From: Sphingobium estronivorans | GTDB lineage: Bacteria > Pseudomonadota > Alphaproteobacteria > Sphingomonadales > Sphingomonadaceae | Reading direction: 5' to 3' | DNA: 64,000 nt | Assembly: GCF_008692605.1 (NCBI RefSeq) | Contig: NZ_LFCT01000001.1 | Coordinates: 186,001-250,000, forward strand | Shown: one piece after another, positions 55,057 through 63,762 of the stretch | Numbering within the stretch: position 1 is the stretch's first letter | Layout: each line of letters begins with the position of its first letter | The notes under the pieces: model-generated | What the model saw: only the letters and a program-made list of their open reading frames with translations | Told to the model about the DNA's origin: nothing | Databases searched by the model: none | Made by a program: the position numbers and the translations under genes

Positions 55057-56591
55057 AGCGCTTCAATCCCGAAGATCGGCCCGTCGCTCACCGCATAGGC
55101 CGCCGCATAGTCGAGCTCGCCCGGGCTCTCGGCATGAATGGTGCACAAGGGAGCCCCGGCATCCACCATCTGGTTCAGCCGACACTGCAGCGCGACGCCG
55201 GCGGCCTTGGCCATCGGCGCGCCGGCAAGCTTCGCGACCGTCGCGAGCTTGCGATTGTCGATACTCACCAGGCGGCCGCTATAGGGAGCGATCATATCCT
55301 GTTGGAACCGGGCGACCGGTGGAGCCCGCATGCCGCCCTGCGCTTCGCAGATACGTTGGAACTTGGCCCAGGCCCGGCCGCTTTCGAGGCACGCCCGCGC
55401 ACGCGCATAACCTTCGCGGGCCGGGGCTGCGTCCGCGAGCTCAAGCAGTCCTCCCGCCAGCTCGCAGGCCCGGTGGGCGAGATCCTCGGCGCCCGGCTGC
55501 CCCTGGAGCACGGCAAGGATATCCTGCGCCTCGAGCGCCGGACCGATGCCCCGTCCGATCGGCTCGGCGCCGGGGCCGCGCATCACGCGCGTGCGAAGCC
55601 CGAAGGCTTGGGCGACCGAGCTCAGCGCGCGCTCGAGCGTGTCGGCGGCATCGGCGCCGCGTACCTTCGCCGTCGGCCCAACCGGGATGTCGATGACCAG
55701 ATGGGTCGCACCGGCCGCGATTTTCTTGGACAGCACCGAGGCGACCATCTGCCCGACGGCATCGATATCGAGCACGCGCTCCACGCCGATGATCACGTCG
55801 TCGGCAGGGCTGAGATTGACGGCGCCGCCCCAGGCGATGCAGCCGCCTTCGCGCTCGACCACCTTGCGGATTGCGGAAACGTCGAGGTCGACAGGTGCCA
55901 GCACCTCCATCGTGTCCGCCGTGCCGGCCGGCGAGGTGATCGCCCGCGACGATGTCTTGGGCATGATCAGGCCCTCCGCGGCCATGATCGAGACGATGAT
56001 CGGCGTGGTGCGATTGCCCGGCAATCCACCGACGCTATGCTTGTCGACGATGACCTCTTCGGGCCACTGCAATCGCTCGCCGACATCGACCATCGCCCTG
56101 GTCAGGCTGATCGTTTCGTCCGTATCGAGCGGGACCGCTGAGCAGGCCGTGACGAACGCCGAGAGATGGACATCGCTATAGCGTCGCTCGGCGATGTCGG
56201 TGATGATCGCTGAAAAAGCCCCATCGGAAAGCCGATTGCCATAGACGCGCCGACGCACGTCGCTGAGCGAGGCGAGAGGCTGGGCGTGCGCGATCTCGAC
56301 CGGATCGCCGTCACTGACGCCGAGCCGCTGCCAAGCGGATTCGGACAGGCCGATCTCGCCTGGCGCTGGAGCCTCCGCGGAACTATGCAGCAGCGAGACG
56401 ACGATTTCCCGCCCGCCGGCGCGCAGCGCAACTTGCGCGCGCGACGCGAGACCTTCCGAGCGGCAGACCGGACAGTCGTGGCGCATGACCGCGATCTGAT
56501 CGCTTCCGGCAGCCGACAGGCCGATGCGGTGTGCCCGCAGCGTCGTCGCGACAGGCTCTGCTTCGGCGTCCTCGATAATCCCGGGCTTCAT
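55053..56591 (-). CDS. Thymidine/AMP phosphorylase (long form)
   Basis: The 512-residue enzyme cleaves nucleosides or NMPs with phosphate. It has an extra N-terminal domain of about 90 residues as in archaeal-type AMP phosphorylase. The core motifs are KHSVGGLPGNRTTPIIVSIM, SSRAITSPAGTADTMEVLAP and GGCIAWGGAVNLSPADD. It could release ribose-1-phosphate/ribose-1,5-bisphosphate for the PRPP neighbour. AMP versus thymidine specificity cannot be settled from sequence here. The start overlaps the hydrolase gene by 4 bases. Confidence 0.9.
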   Translation of the reverse strand: MKPGIIEDAEAEPVATTLRAHRIGLSAAGSDQIAVMRHDCPVCRSEGLASRAQVALRAGGREIVVSLLHSSAEAPAPGEIGLSESAWQRLGVSDGDPVEIAHAQPLASLSDVRRRVYGNRLSDGAFSAIITDIAERRYSDVHLSAFVTACSAVPLDTDETISLTRAMVDVGERLQWPEEVIVDKHSVGGLPGNRTTPIIVSIMAAEGLIMPKTSSRAITSPAGTADTMEVLAPVDLDVSAIRKVVEREGGCIAWGGAVNLSPADDVIIGVERVLDIDAVGQMVASVLSKKIAAGATHLVIDIPVGPTAKVRGADAADTLERALSSVAQAFGLRTRVMRGPGAEPIGRGIGPALEAQDILAVLQGQPGAEDLAHRACELAGGLLELADAAPAREGYARARACLESGRAWAKFQRICEAQGGMRAPPVARFQQDMIAPYSGRLVSIDNRKLATVAKLAGAPMAKAAGVALQCRLNQMVDAGAPLCTIHAESPGELDYAAAYAVSDGPIFGIEAL

Positions 56592-58048
56592 GCGAGCATG
56601 CCCCAGCTACCCAGCGCCGGTACGCTGCATGCCCAGCCCAGCTCCTCCGAGACGCGCTTTGCCAGAACCTGGGCGCCGGTCGGCTCGCCATGGGTGACAT
56701 AGACATGGCGTGGGGCCTCGTGCAGAGACCCGAGCCAGCGCATCAGCTCGTCACTGTCGGCATGGGCCGAGAGCATCGTCAGGTTGGCGACCTCGGCTTC
56801 GACCGGGATATACTCACCGTGGATCTTGATCGTCCGGGCGCCTCCGATCATGGCGGCGCCGCGGGTGCCCGCCGCCTGGAAGCCCGAGAAGAGGATGAGG
56901 TTCTTCCCATCCGGCGCGAAGCGCTTGAGATGGTGGAGCACGCGGCCGCCCGTCGCCATTCCACTGGCCGAGATGATGACCTTAGGGGCGGGGTTGGCGG
57001 TGAGTTCTTTGGATTCTTCCACTTCGCGCACATAGTGCGCGACCCCGCACGCCGCTTCACACTCGGCGCGTGTCAGGCGATGCTCGTCCATGAAATCGCA
57101 CATCAGCCCGCTCGCGTTGATCGCCAGCGGGCTGTCGAGGAAGATCGGGATGTCGCGCAGACGGCCTTCGGCGCGCAGCCGGGAAAAATGGTAGAGCAGG
57201 GACTGGACGCGGCCCACGGCGAAGGCGGGGATCACCACGGTCCCGCCACGCTTGACGCACCGTTCGACATGGTCCCCCAGGGTCTTGGTCGGATCGACCT
57301 GTTCGTGGCGGCGATCGCCATAGGTGGATTCCACGAGGACATAATCGGCACGGGCAGGTGGCTCGGGATCCTTCATGACTGCGTCGCCATAGCGCCCGAC
57401 ATCACCTGAGAAGAGGATCGTGCGGCCCTTCCAATCGATCTCGATCGAGGCGGCGCCGAGGATGTGGCCGGCGCGATGATAGCGCGCCCTGATGCCGTCC
57501 GCGATCGGGTGCCACGCCCCGAACTCGACCGTGCGGAACAGCTGCAGCGCAAGGCGGGCGTCAGCCTGCGTGTAGAGCGGCAGCGCGGGCTGGTGCCTGG
57601 AAAAGCCGTGGCGATTGGCGAACTCCGCATCCTTTTCCTGGAGGTGCCCGCTGTCGGGGAGCAGAAGCTCGCACAAAGCTTCGGTCGCCCGGGTGCTGAG
57701 GACGGTCCCGTCCCAGTCAAGGCGCGCCATGCGTGGCAGCGCGCCGGAATGATCAAGATGCGCGTGCGTCAGCAGCAACAGGCCGACATCGGCAACCTCG
57801 GGCGCGATCGGCGCCCAATTGAGGCGGCGCAAATCCCTCGGACCCTGGAACAGGCCTGAATCGACCACGACCTGCGTATCGCCGTCGTCCACCAGATAGC
57901 GCGACCCTGTCACCGTTTCCGATGCGCCGAGGAACGCGACGCCAAGGCCGTCGGCAGGTCGCGTGGCGAGGTCGATCCTTGCTTCCCGTTCGAGCAGGTT
58001 CACCCCGACATGGCCGCGGGAATGATGCTTTTTCCTTTTCTTGTGCAT
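56588..58048 (-). CDS. MBL-fold beta-CASP metallo-hydrolase (RNA-processing type)
   Basis: The protein is about 486 residues. It has the metallo-beta-lactamase HTHAHLDHSG-type motif (LLTHAHLDHSGALPRM), YHRAGHILGAASIEI, LFSGDVGRYGD, and beta-CASP motifs (PAFAVGRVQSLLY; VIISASGMATGGRVLHHL; SAHADSDELMRW; VYVTHGEPTGAQVLAKR). It is an RNase-like enzyme of the YSH1/RNase J-related group. ATG 58048 (MHKKRKKHHSRG) is favoured over a start at 58201 because upstream residues look non-coding. It heads the three-gene unit. Confidence 0.9.
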   Translation of the reverse strand: MHKKRKKHHSRGHVGVNLLEREARIDLATRPADGLGVAFLGASETVTGSRYLVDDGDTQVVVDSGLFQGPRDLRRLNWAPIAPEVADVGLLLLTHAHLDHSGALPRMARLDWDGTVLSTRATEALCELLLPDSGHLQEKDAEFANRHGFSRHQPALPLYTQADARLALQLFRTVEFGAWHPIADGIRARYHRAGHILGAASIEIDWKGRTILFSGDVGRYGDAVMKDPEPPARADYVLVESTYGDRRHEQVDPTKTLGDHVERCVKRGGTVVIPAFAVGRVQSLLYHFSRLRAEGRLRDIPIFLDSPLAINASGLMCDFMDEHRLTRAECEAACGVAHYVREVEESKELTANPAPKVIISASGMATGGRVLHHLKRFAPDGKNLILFSGFQAAGTRGAAMIGGARTIKIHGEYIPVEAEVANLTMLSAHADSDELMRWLGSLHEAPRHVYVTHGEPTGAQVLAKRVSEELGWACSVPALGSWGMLA

Positions 58049-58230
58049 GAACTCTGGCCTGCCTCTCACGCTTATTGTCCTTAGCGCAGCATTGGTGGAC
58101 GACCAGCGCACGCCTATACGCAAAAGCCGCAGAATGACGGCCGCGTCATGACCACTGCGTAACGCCGATAGGGATGGTGAGGTTTGTGAACCAGCCGGCA
58201 TCGCCTTCTTGGGCGAATGACGGACTTCGG

Positions 58231-58243
58231 TCTCTACTTATAC
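58231..58243 (+). promoter_or_regulatory. TACTTA box (proposed FixJ-type site)
   Basis: TCTCTACTTATAC lies about 60 bases before the DUF2933 gene, the same distance as the TACTTA box before the aldehyde dehydrogenase. It lies 187 bases from the divergent hydrolase gene. Confidence 0.4.
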
Positions 58244-58300
58244 CTTGCTCCCGGGACTCGGATCTATGCTCGCAAGACATTGGCGAGAGAAGAGCGGCAT

Positions 58301-58570
58301 ATGGACGGGCATGACCATCGCATGCGCAAGCGTGGAAAGATCGTTTTGATCGGCTTCCTGCTAGTCGCGGGCTTTTTCCTCATCACCGAGCACACCGCAC
58401 ATTTCCTGGGTGTGTTGCCCTATCTGATCCTGCTCGCCTGTCCGCTCATGCACCTGTTCATGCATCACGGTCATGGCGGCCATCAGCATGGCCATGACCA
58501 GATGCCGGGTGCTGTCCCGACCGGACTGCCTGCGAATTCGAACGAGCGCGTGGAAGGGGGGCCGCGATGA
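58301..58570 (+). CDS. DUF2933-type small membrane protein
   Basis: The 89-residue protein has two short hydrophobic helices (IVLIGFLLVAGFFLITEH; FLGVLPYLILLACPLMHLFM) and a His-rich tail (HHGHGGHQHGHDQM). This fits DUF2933, a family of small inner-membrane proteins often in metal clusters; the function is unknown. The His tail may bind metal. ATG 58301 is chosen because GAGAGAAGAG precedes it and the helix follows soon after. Confidence 0.8.
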   Translation: MDGHDHRMRKRGKIVLIGFLLVAGFFLITEHTAHFLGVLPYLILLACPLMHLFMHHGHGGHQHGHDQMPGAVPTGLPANSNERVEGGPR

Positions 58571-59295
58571 CGCATACCGATTATGGCTATGGTCTTTGGG
58601 GGCTGGCGCTGGTCAACGCCTCCGTGTTCATCCTATTCGCGTACAGCTTCTTCAAACCCGCCACCGGGCGCGACTGGCGCAGCTTCGGCGCATTCAGCGC
58701 ATTCATCGTTGCACTCTTCGCCGAAATGTATGGCTTCCCGCTCACCATCTTCTTGCTCTCGGGTTGGCTCCAGTCGCATTTCCCCGGCCTCGACTGGTGG
58801 AGCCACGATGCCGGCCATCTGCTCGAGATGATGTTCGGCTGGAGGGTCAACCCACATTTTGGCCCGTTCCATCTTGCCAGCTTCGTGCTGATCGGCGCGG
58901 GCTTCTGGCTGATCTCGGCCGGATGGGCGCCGCTTCACGCAGCCCAGCGCGTTCACAAGCCCGCAACGACGGGAATCTATGCCAAGGTTCGCCATCCGCA
59001 ATATATCGGGTTCATCCTCGTGATGCTCGGATTTCTGCTGCAATGGCCGACGTTACTGACGCTCGCCATGTTTCCGGTGTTGGTGGTGATGTATATTCGC
59101 CTTGCCCGGCATGAGGAGAAGGCGGCGCTCGCGGAATTTGGCCAGGCATATCGTGCGTATATGGACCGCGTACCCGCCTTTGTTCCGCGGCTACGTGGTC
59201 GGTCGGCTCGTTTCTCCGACTCCAACCCCGCTCGGGGGGAGGCGGCAGGTAAGGCGATGAGGCCCGAAGAGCAAGCTCCGCCGCGCCGAGGCTGA
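58567..59295 (+). CDS. Isoprenylcysteine-methyltransferase-like membrane protein
   Basis: The 242-residue protein has about five TM helices. The ICMT/PEMT-type motif near the C-terminal part is TTGIYAKVRHPQYIGFILVMLGF, with LARHEEKAALAEFGQAYRAYM. It probably binds SAM and methylates a small or lipid substrate; the true substrate is unknown. The start overlaps the DUF2933 gene by 4 bases. Pairs of these genes are common near copper/metal P-type ATPases. Confidence 0.85.
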   Translation: MTHTDYGYGLWGLALVNASVFILFAYSFFKPATGRDWRSFGAFSAFIVALFAEMYGFPLTIFLLSGWLQSHFPGLDWWSHDAGHLLEMMFGWRVNPHFGPFHLASFVLIGAGFWLISAGWAPLHAAQRVHKPATTGIYAKVRHPQYIGFILVMLGFLLQWPTLLTLAMFPVLVVMYIRLARHEEKAALAEFGQAYRAYMDRVPAFVPRLRGRSARFSDSNPARGEAAGKAMRPEEQAPPRRG

Positions 59296-59320
59296 GGGGT
59301 TGGACGCTTCGCCGCGTATT
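59294..59320 (+). promoter_or_regulatory. GAGGGG-N14-GCGTATT element
   Basis: GAGGGG (59294-59299) and GCGTATT (59314-59320) with a 14-base spacer match the proposed ECF promoter. The nearest plus-strand gene is 388 bases downstream, so the target is unclear; a leader RNA or small gene is possible. Confidence 0.35.
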
Positions 59321-59707
59321 ATATTCGAACGGTGACGCACGCATCAGGCGCGTTGCACTGCGGTACTTTGATTTGTCGGGAGTAGCTTCACTTGATTTGG
59401 CGGATCGCGTGACATGAAATCCGTCGTGGTGCCCCAGAGTCGTCCCTCATCGGACCTTCGCGCATCGGCAAATCGTGATGTCAAAAAGCGCCTTCCCTCA
59501 TCTGCTCTTCACTGGGACGAAGACGTACCAAGGCAGTGGTGGTCACAAGTTCGGCCGCTCGCCGCCGCCGTTCGCGCACGCCCTCCGCAATTGTCCATGA
59601 GCGGGTCGGCGACCCTCCAAGCACCGCCAAGCCGGGCCCGACGGAACCGCGAACGGCGTAGCTGACTCAGTCCGGCCGTGCGCCTTTTAGGGTGAGAAAG
59701 TAACTGG
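59296..59707. other. 412-base gap before the HxlR gene
   Basis: Apart from the ECF-like element at 59294, I see no gene with a ribosome site and plausible composition. A plus-strand frame at 59414-59665 has Arg/Ser-rich composition with no recognisable pattern and was not accepted. Confidence 0.5.
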
Positions 59708-60049
59708 ATGTGCATCGAGTCAGAAAGACAGCTTTTTCAAGCGATAGACCCTGCGGCGGCCGACGCGATATTCCATACATTGAGTGCCCGATGGGTGTTG
59801 CACATCCTGGTAGCCCTGAGCAAAGACGAGCTGCGATTTACATCCATTCGTCGAGCCATACCGAAAATCAGCGCTAATGTGCTCACGGTCCGCCTACGGG
59901 AATTGGAAGGCGTATCTCTGGTCTCGCGAATGATGTCGCCACCGCCTGAATCCTATCAACTCTATGGCTTGGGGCCATTGGCGCATGGTTTGAGACCTGC
60001 GCTCCAACATCTGGAGCAATGGAGGACTAAGCTCAGCTTACTCGAATGA
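59708..60049 (+). CDS. HxlR-family transcriptional regulator
   Basis: The 113-residue winged-helix protein has the HxlR pattern: FHTLSARWVLHILVALSKDE, LRFTSIRRAIPKISANVLTV, RLRELEGVSLVSR and the wing (PPPESYQLYGLG), then LEQWRT. It starts with MCIES; a single early Cys might sense oxidants, as in some family members. The gene is AT-richer than its left neighbours and stands alone. Confidence 0.88.
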   Translation: MCIESERQLFQAIDPAAADAIFHTLSARWVLHILVALSKDELRFTSIRRAIPKISANVLTVRLRELEGVSLVSRMMSPPPESYQLYGLGPLAHGLRPALQHLEQWRTKLSLLE

Positions 60050-60073
60050 AATGCAGCGTTTTAGGTCGATGCT

Positions 60074-60538
60074 TTATCGTCGACTGCGTTGAGACCACTC
60101 AACAGTGGATTTCCTGCTCCCCCGTGGTTGGCCCCTCGGCAGGAGAACAGCCGCGATCTCATCGTAGCTGATCGGGTGGACACGGTCGCTCGTGCGGAAA
60201 CGCGCGATGTCCAACGTGTCGTCGCCGAACGTCACAGCAATCGAGTTTATGAGATAGGCTCGCTCCCGGGAGTAGGGCAGCATCCAGATCACTCGTTTTG
60301 TCGCGATATTTTGGCGTAGTCTGGTCAGTTTGAGCGTTAGCTGTCGGCTCGGCTGATCGTTGGATCCGACGGCGAGGACGGTGGTGCCATATAGCCTGGC
60401 GGGTTTACGCCACGCCAGTATCTGGTCGATGGTAGCGCCTGCCTCGACCACCGAATCGCACCCACTGGCGTATCGGTTATTGATCGCTCCCGACAGTCCG
60501 ACGCCAATGCTGTCACCGATAACAAGGCACGCGAACAT
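60074..60538 (-). CDS. SGNH-hydrolase-like protein
   Basis: The 154-residue protein begins MFACLVIGDSIGVGLSGAIN, with the GDS block I of SGNH esterases, followed by GCDSVVEAGATIDQIL, TTVLAVGSNDQ (block III-like GxND) and DRVHPISYDEIA (block V DxxHP). It has no clear signal peptide. ATG 60538 is chosen because GAGG is 6 bases upstream. The substrate is unknown. It converges with the HxlR gene. Confidence 0.75.
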   Translation of the reverse strand: MFACLVIGDSIGVGLSGAINNRYASGCDSVVEAGATIDQILAWRKPARLYGTTVLAVGSNDQPSRQLTLKLTRLRQNIATKRVIWMLPYSRERAYLINSIAVTFGDDTLDIARFRTSDRVHPISYDEIAAVLLPRGQPRGSRKSTVEWSQRSRR

Positions 60539-60608
60539 GCACATCCTCGTGTAGAGAGGCGACTGAGATTGCCGGACGGTACAGAACTTGGAACCAACTC
60601 GGCCTTGC

Positions 60609-60932
60609 TTAGTCTTCCATTGCCATAACGTGTGCAGCAAGCGCCGACACGTCGGCATGGCCTAGGATATAGGATGCACCCGTCTCGGAAAAGAATAGTT
60701 TGACGCGCTGCTCTTCTGAGGCGGGGGTAGAGGTCAGCACCGCCACGTCAGAATTCTTCCAGAAGGCGTCGACAAAATTTACAAGTTCAGACCAGGCCTT
60801 ATCACTGTCGTCGTGAACCGTGATGCGCTCTCGCCCACGATAGAGTATCACAAGAACCGATACCTGCATGACACCTTGAAGCTCGCCCTGTGTACCTACC
60901 AATTTATGAACTGTCTCCAGGCTGCTGACCAT
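60609..60932 (-). CDS. Hypothetical protein, no family recognised
   Basis: The 107-residue protein is soluble and mixed alpha/beta (VSVLVILYRGRERITVHDDS; AWSELVNFVDAFWKN; RVKLFFSETGASYILGHADV). I do not recognise it. It lies 70 bases upstream of the SGNH gene on the same strand. Composition is plausible for a real gene but no motif was found. Confidence 0.55.
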   Translation of the reverse strand: MVSSLETVHKLVGTQGELQGVMQVSVLVILYRGRERITVHDDSDKAWSELVNFVDAFWKNSDVAVLTSTPASEEQRVKLFFSETGASYILGHADVSALAAHVMAMED

Positions 60933-61086
60933 GCTAAGCCCGACGCCGTTCGAGATCGCTGAAAATCGTCTCCAAATTGGAGCAACTTTGCGTGTGTAGT
61001 CGATTGATTGCGACTGGTGTAAGTCTCATGGAAACGACGGCCGTGGTCGACTGATACGACCAGAGCGGATGGAAGGGTTGTGAACC

Positions 61087-61356
61087 GTGGAACATCTTTC
61101 GGCCGCGGAGCTTCAGAATTGGATCGCGCTCTATGCCGCTGCGGGGCTTTGCTGCGCCCTTGCTCTTATCATGTCCTTGGGTTTCATCACCGTCGAGCTG
61201 TGCCGCGAACGGACATGGGAAACGGTCACCACGCCGAGGAACCTGCTCCGGCTCATCCCTAAAACCTGGTGGAGATGGCAGAAGCTGTACCTGCTTTCGA
61301 CCCCTGTTACGCTTGCCATCGTGAGTGCATTCGCCATGACATTGTCTTGGCCTTAG
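61087..61356 (+). CDS. Small membrane protein, conjugation-region type
   Basis: The 89-residue protein has two TM helices (LYAAAGLCCALALIMSLGFI; LLSTPVTLAIVSAFAMTLSW) and a basic middle (TPRNLLRLIPKTWWRWQK). GGAAGGG lies about 10 bases before the GTG. I do not recognise a family. It is followed by a convergent large gene, and the neighbours suggest a mobile-element context. Confidence 0.6.
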   Translation: MEHLSAAELQNWIALYAAAGLCCALALIMSLGFITVELCRERTWETVTTPRNLLRLIPKTWWRWQKLYLLSTPVTLAIVSAFAMTLSWP

Positions 61357-61371
61357 GGCTACGCCCTTCCA

Positions 61372-62670
61372 TCAGGATCGGTAGAACGCTTCGACGATCA
61401 GGCGCCAGATTTGTTCATCCTCAACGTCCTTCGGCGTGATTGAAAGAACGGGAGCGATCTGTTCAAGGCTCCGGCGAGCAGCCAGCTTCGGGATACGTAG
61501 CTCGACGCTCGTCTCCTCTAGAGCTTGCACTATGAATCGTCGAATCTCACCAGTAAGACGCGAGCGCGCTTCGAGGAGGAATTCCGGTCGACAGCTTCCA
61601 AGCGGGGTCAGCCGGTCAAAAACTGGCTTCTCAATTGCTAGTTCGATGCCATCTTGCATGAGGCGGTGCCTCGATCGGAGGAGGGCTCTCAACAAGGTCC
61701 TATGGAAATTGCTATCGACCGGTATGAACCTCAGACCCGAATAAATCGGTTGGGCGTAGGCTCGCAGTGGCGCATAGCCTTGCGCTTCGGGATATTGGCC
61801 GATAACGACAATCACCAGATACGGCCCTGTGATCGAGTTATCCCGCACCGATGGCGACTGGACGCGATTGGCGACTGCGATCGGCTCGGATCCTGCCGGA
61901 AAGATCGTGGAGCCTTTGAACGACTTGGCAAAGATCGTGAGAAAGCCTTGGGGTGCATGGCCGCGCGGCCATCGGCGAGATAGCGCTCGGATGCCTGCGA
62001 AGGCCCGCCTGCTGTGAAGCGCGTCGCCGTGAGTCCAGAGAACACGATCGAGTTCGATTCCAGGGGCAACTTCGATCCTCGCGGCGGCCGCTGCGAGCAG
62101 CTTGAACTCCGCGCCGATGGCACGCTCTGACGGCTCCTGATCGCTGGGGACGGCAATGTTGAGACCGGCATTGGCGATCAGCCTCCAGAGCAGGCGGGCG
62201 AGGCGCGGAACGGAAGCACTTCGCGTGCGGTCGTCGCTGGCGTCGTCATCTGGTCGTTGAGCGAGCTTTTCCGGCGCCGGGCGCAGAACCTCGAAATAGC
62301 CGACGGGGGGGTCTGCCGGCGTCTGGGCTCTCCGCGTTTCCGTGATGCGGTTCGTGGCTTGGTCCCGAAAGAAGGGACAGGACGAAACGTGTTCGGGCCG
62401 GTTTGTGCTTGTGAGCCGCCGCAGGTAATAGGTCTCCGCTTCCGACAGGAACGCGGGTGTCAAAATGGGTGGTGCCTGTTTGGTGCCACGGCAGTTGCAG
62501 GCAATCCACTTCGAGCCGATACGCGCCTGCTGCACCAACGTGATGCCGGCCTCTTCGTCATGTCGGGATCCTTTACCGATGTACCAGCGCACGAGAGCCG
62601 CCCGAAGGGGGAGCGGAAGGGGGATGCGAGCGGCGTCAAGTCCGTCGCTATGGCGATCAATCAACCACAT
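61372..62670 (-). CDS. Unknown protein, possibly DUF1173 family
   Basis: The 432-residue protein has an N-terminal region with Cys/His (SKWIACNCRG...; SSCPFFRDQ) that could bind zinc, and LPLPLRAALVRWYIGKG. The middle and C-terminal parts are mixed alpha/beta (FIPVDSNFHRTLLRALLRSR; LTPLGSCRPEFLLEAR). This fits the DUF1173 proteins found on plasmids and ICEs of alphaproteobacteria, but I cannot confirm it. It is divergent from the lytic transglycosylase. Confidence 0.6.
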   Translation of the reverse strand: MWLIDRHSDGLDAARIPLPLPLRAALVRWYIGKGSRHDEEAGITLVQQARIGSKWIACNCRGTKQAPPILTPAFLSEAETYYLRRLTSTNRPEHVSSCPFFRDQATNRITETRRAQTPADPPVGYFEVLRPAPEKLAQRPDDDASDDRTRSASVPRLARLLWRLIANAGLNIAVPSDQEPSERAIGAEFKLLAAAAARIEVAPGIELDRVLWTHGDALHSRRAFAGIRALSRRWPRGHAPQGFLTIFAKSFKGSTIFPAGSEPIAVANRVQSPSVRDNSITGPYLVIVVIGQYPEAQGYAPLRAYAQPIYSGLRFIPVDSNFHRTLLRALLRSRHRLMQDGIELAIEKPVFDRLTPLGSCRPEFLLEARSRLTGEIRRFIVQALEETSVELRIPKLAARRSLEQIAPVLSITPKDVEDEQIWRLIVEAFYRS

Positions 62671-62781
62671 GGACTAACCTGTCGAAGCGGGTTTCGATCC
62701 GATCGTCCCTGAAGCGTTCAGGATTGACAACAATATTCGCCCTGACCTCCACTCCCCATGAGCACGGCTAGGAGGTGCGAA

Positions 62782-63762
62782 ATGAGATCAATCTTGCTCG
62801 TGGCGGTCGCCCTATCCGTTGCCTTTCATGGCTCGGAAGCCGGTGCCAGCCAAAAAGGCAGGGAGCGCAGGTCGGTGGAGGTGATCGTGATGGGGACGGA
62901 GCCAGCGCCGAGGGGATCTGCTGTCGATGCCACAGCTCCGCGCGCAGAGGATAACGGAGGCAATCGTCAAGTGACGGCTTCCAATTCGCTTCCTACGGCA
63001 TTTCGGACCCATGACCTGAGCAGGCGTTGGGTCGCCTTTGAGATGGCGAACAGCTTCGCTGCGGCGACAGCGCAAACCGATCCCAATGACCAGGATCCCT
63101 TTGCGCATGTAGGAGTCGCGTCAACTGCGCCTCTTCAGTCGCAGGACGCCGTGTCATTCACTTCCCCAATAGCAATCCCAGGTTGGATGCGCGAGGGTGT
63201 GGTCTTCTCGAGTGTTCCAACGAGTAGTGCGCCGGGCTGCGCCCCAAGCGGCTATCGACCGGCGAGTTTCCTTGATTCCCGCACCGAATATAGACGATCC
63301 GGATACTATGAGATGATGAGCAGCATCGCTTGTGAGTACGGCATTCCGGTCGGCCTCTTCGATGCGATGATCATCCGGGAGAGCGGTTACAAGGCAGGGA
63401 TCTATTCGCCAAAGAACGCTTTCGGATTGACGCAGCTCATGCCCGGCACGGCCGCCGACCTTGGAGTCAATCGCTACGACGTCGAGCAGAATCTGCGAGG
63501 CGGGGCGCGATACCTCCGGCAGCAGCTCGATCGCTTCGGACAGGTCCACCTGGCTCTTGCAGCCTATAATGCCGGACCGAGCCGCGTGAGGGACGGGATG
63601 CTGCCGCGGATCGCCGAGACCCAGGCCTATGTCGATAACGTGCTTCTAAATTGGCGACGTTTGGCGGCGCTGCCGCCGCGGGCGACGGTCCAGGTCATGT
63701 CGGAGCTCGCTGCCGTGCGGCAGCAGCACAGAGCCCGAAGGGTAACAGTTTTTTCGTACTAG
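62782..63762 (+). CDS. Lytic transglycosylase (VirB1/Slt-like)
   Basis: The 326-residue exported enzyme has a signal peptide (RSILLVAVALSVAFHGSEAGA), a low-complexity middle, and an SLT domain at about 185-300. The catalytic Glu is in FDAMIIRESGYKAG, followed by AFGLTQLMPGTAADLGV, QNLRGGARYLRQQLDRFG and LALAAYNAGPSRV. GGAGG lies 6 bases before the ATG. Such enzymes open peptidoglycan for conjugative type IV secretion; with its neighbours it suggests a transfer module continuing past the window. Confidence 0.88.
   Translation: MRSILLVAVALSVAFHGSEAGASQKGRERRSVEVIVMGTEPAPRGSAVDATAPRAEDNGGNRQVTASNSLPTAFRTHDLSRRWVAFEMANSFAAATAQTDPNDQDPFAHVGVASTAPLQSQDAVSFTSPIAIPGWMREGVVFSSVPTSSAPGCAPSGYRPASFLDSRTEYRRSGYYEMMSSIACEYGIPVGLFDAMIIRESGYKAGIYSPKNAFGLTQLMPGTAADLGVNRYDVEQNLRGGARYLRQQLDRFGQVHLALAAYNAGPSRVRDGMLPRIAETQAYVDNVLLNWRRLAALPPRATVQVMSELAAVRQQHRARRVTVFSY

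Noticed and set aside
58108..58118. Minus-strand GCGTATA before the beta-CASP gene as an ECF promoter
   Set aside because: No GAGGGG-like -35 is found 14 bases upstream.
58241..58262. CTTGCTCCCGGGACTCGG as a possible MerR operator
   Set aside because: The halves are not symmetric beyond CCCGGG, and no 19-bp-spaced -35/-10 pair fits.
59414..59665. Plus-strand frame of 83 codons
   Set aside because: It has no ribosome site, Arg/Ser-rich composition and no pattern.
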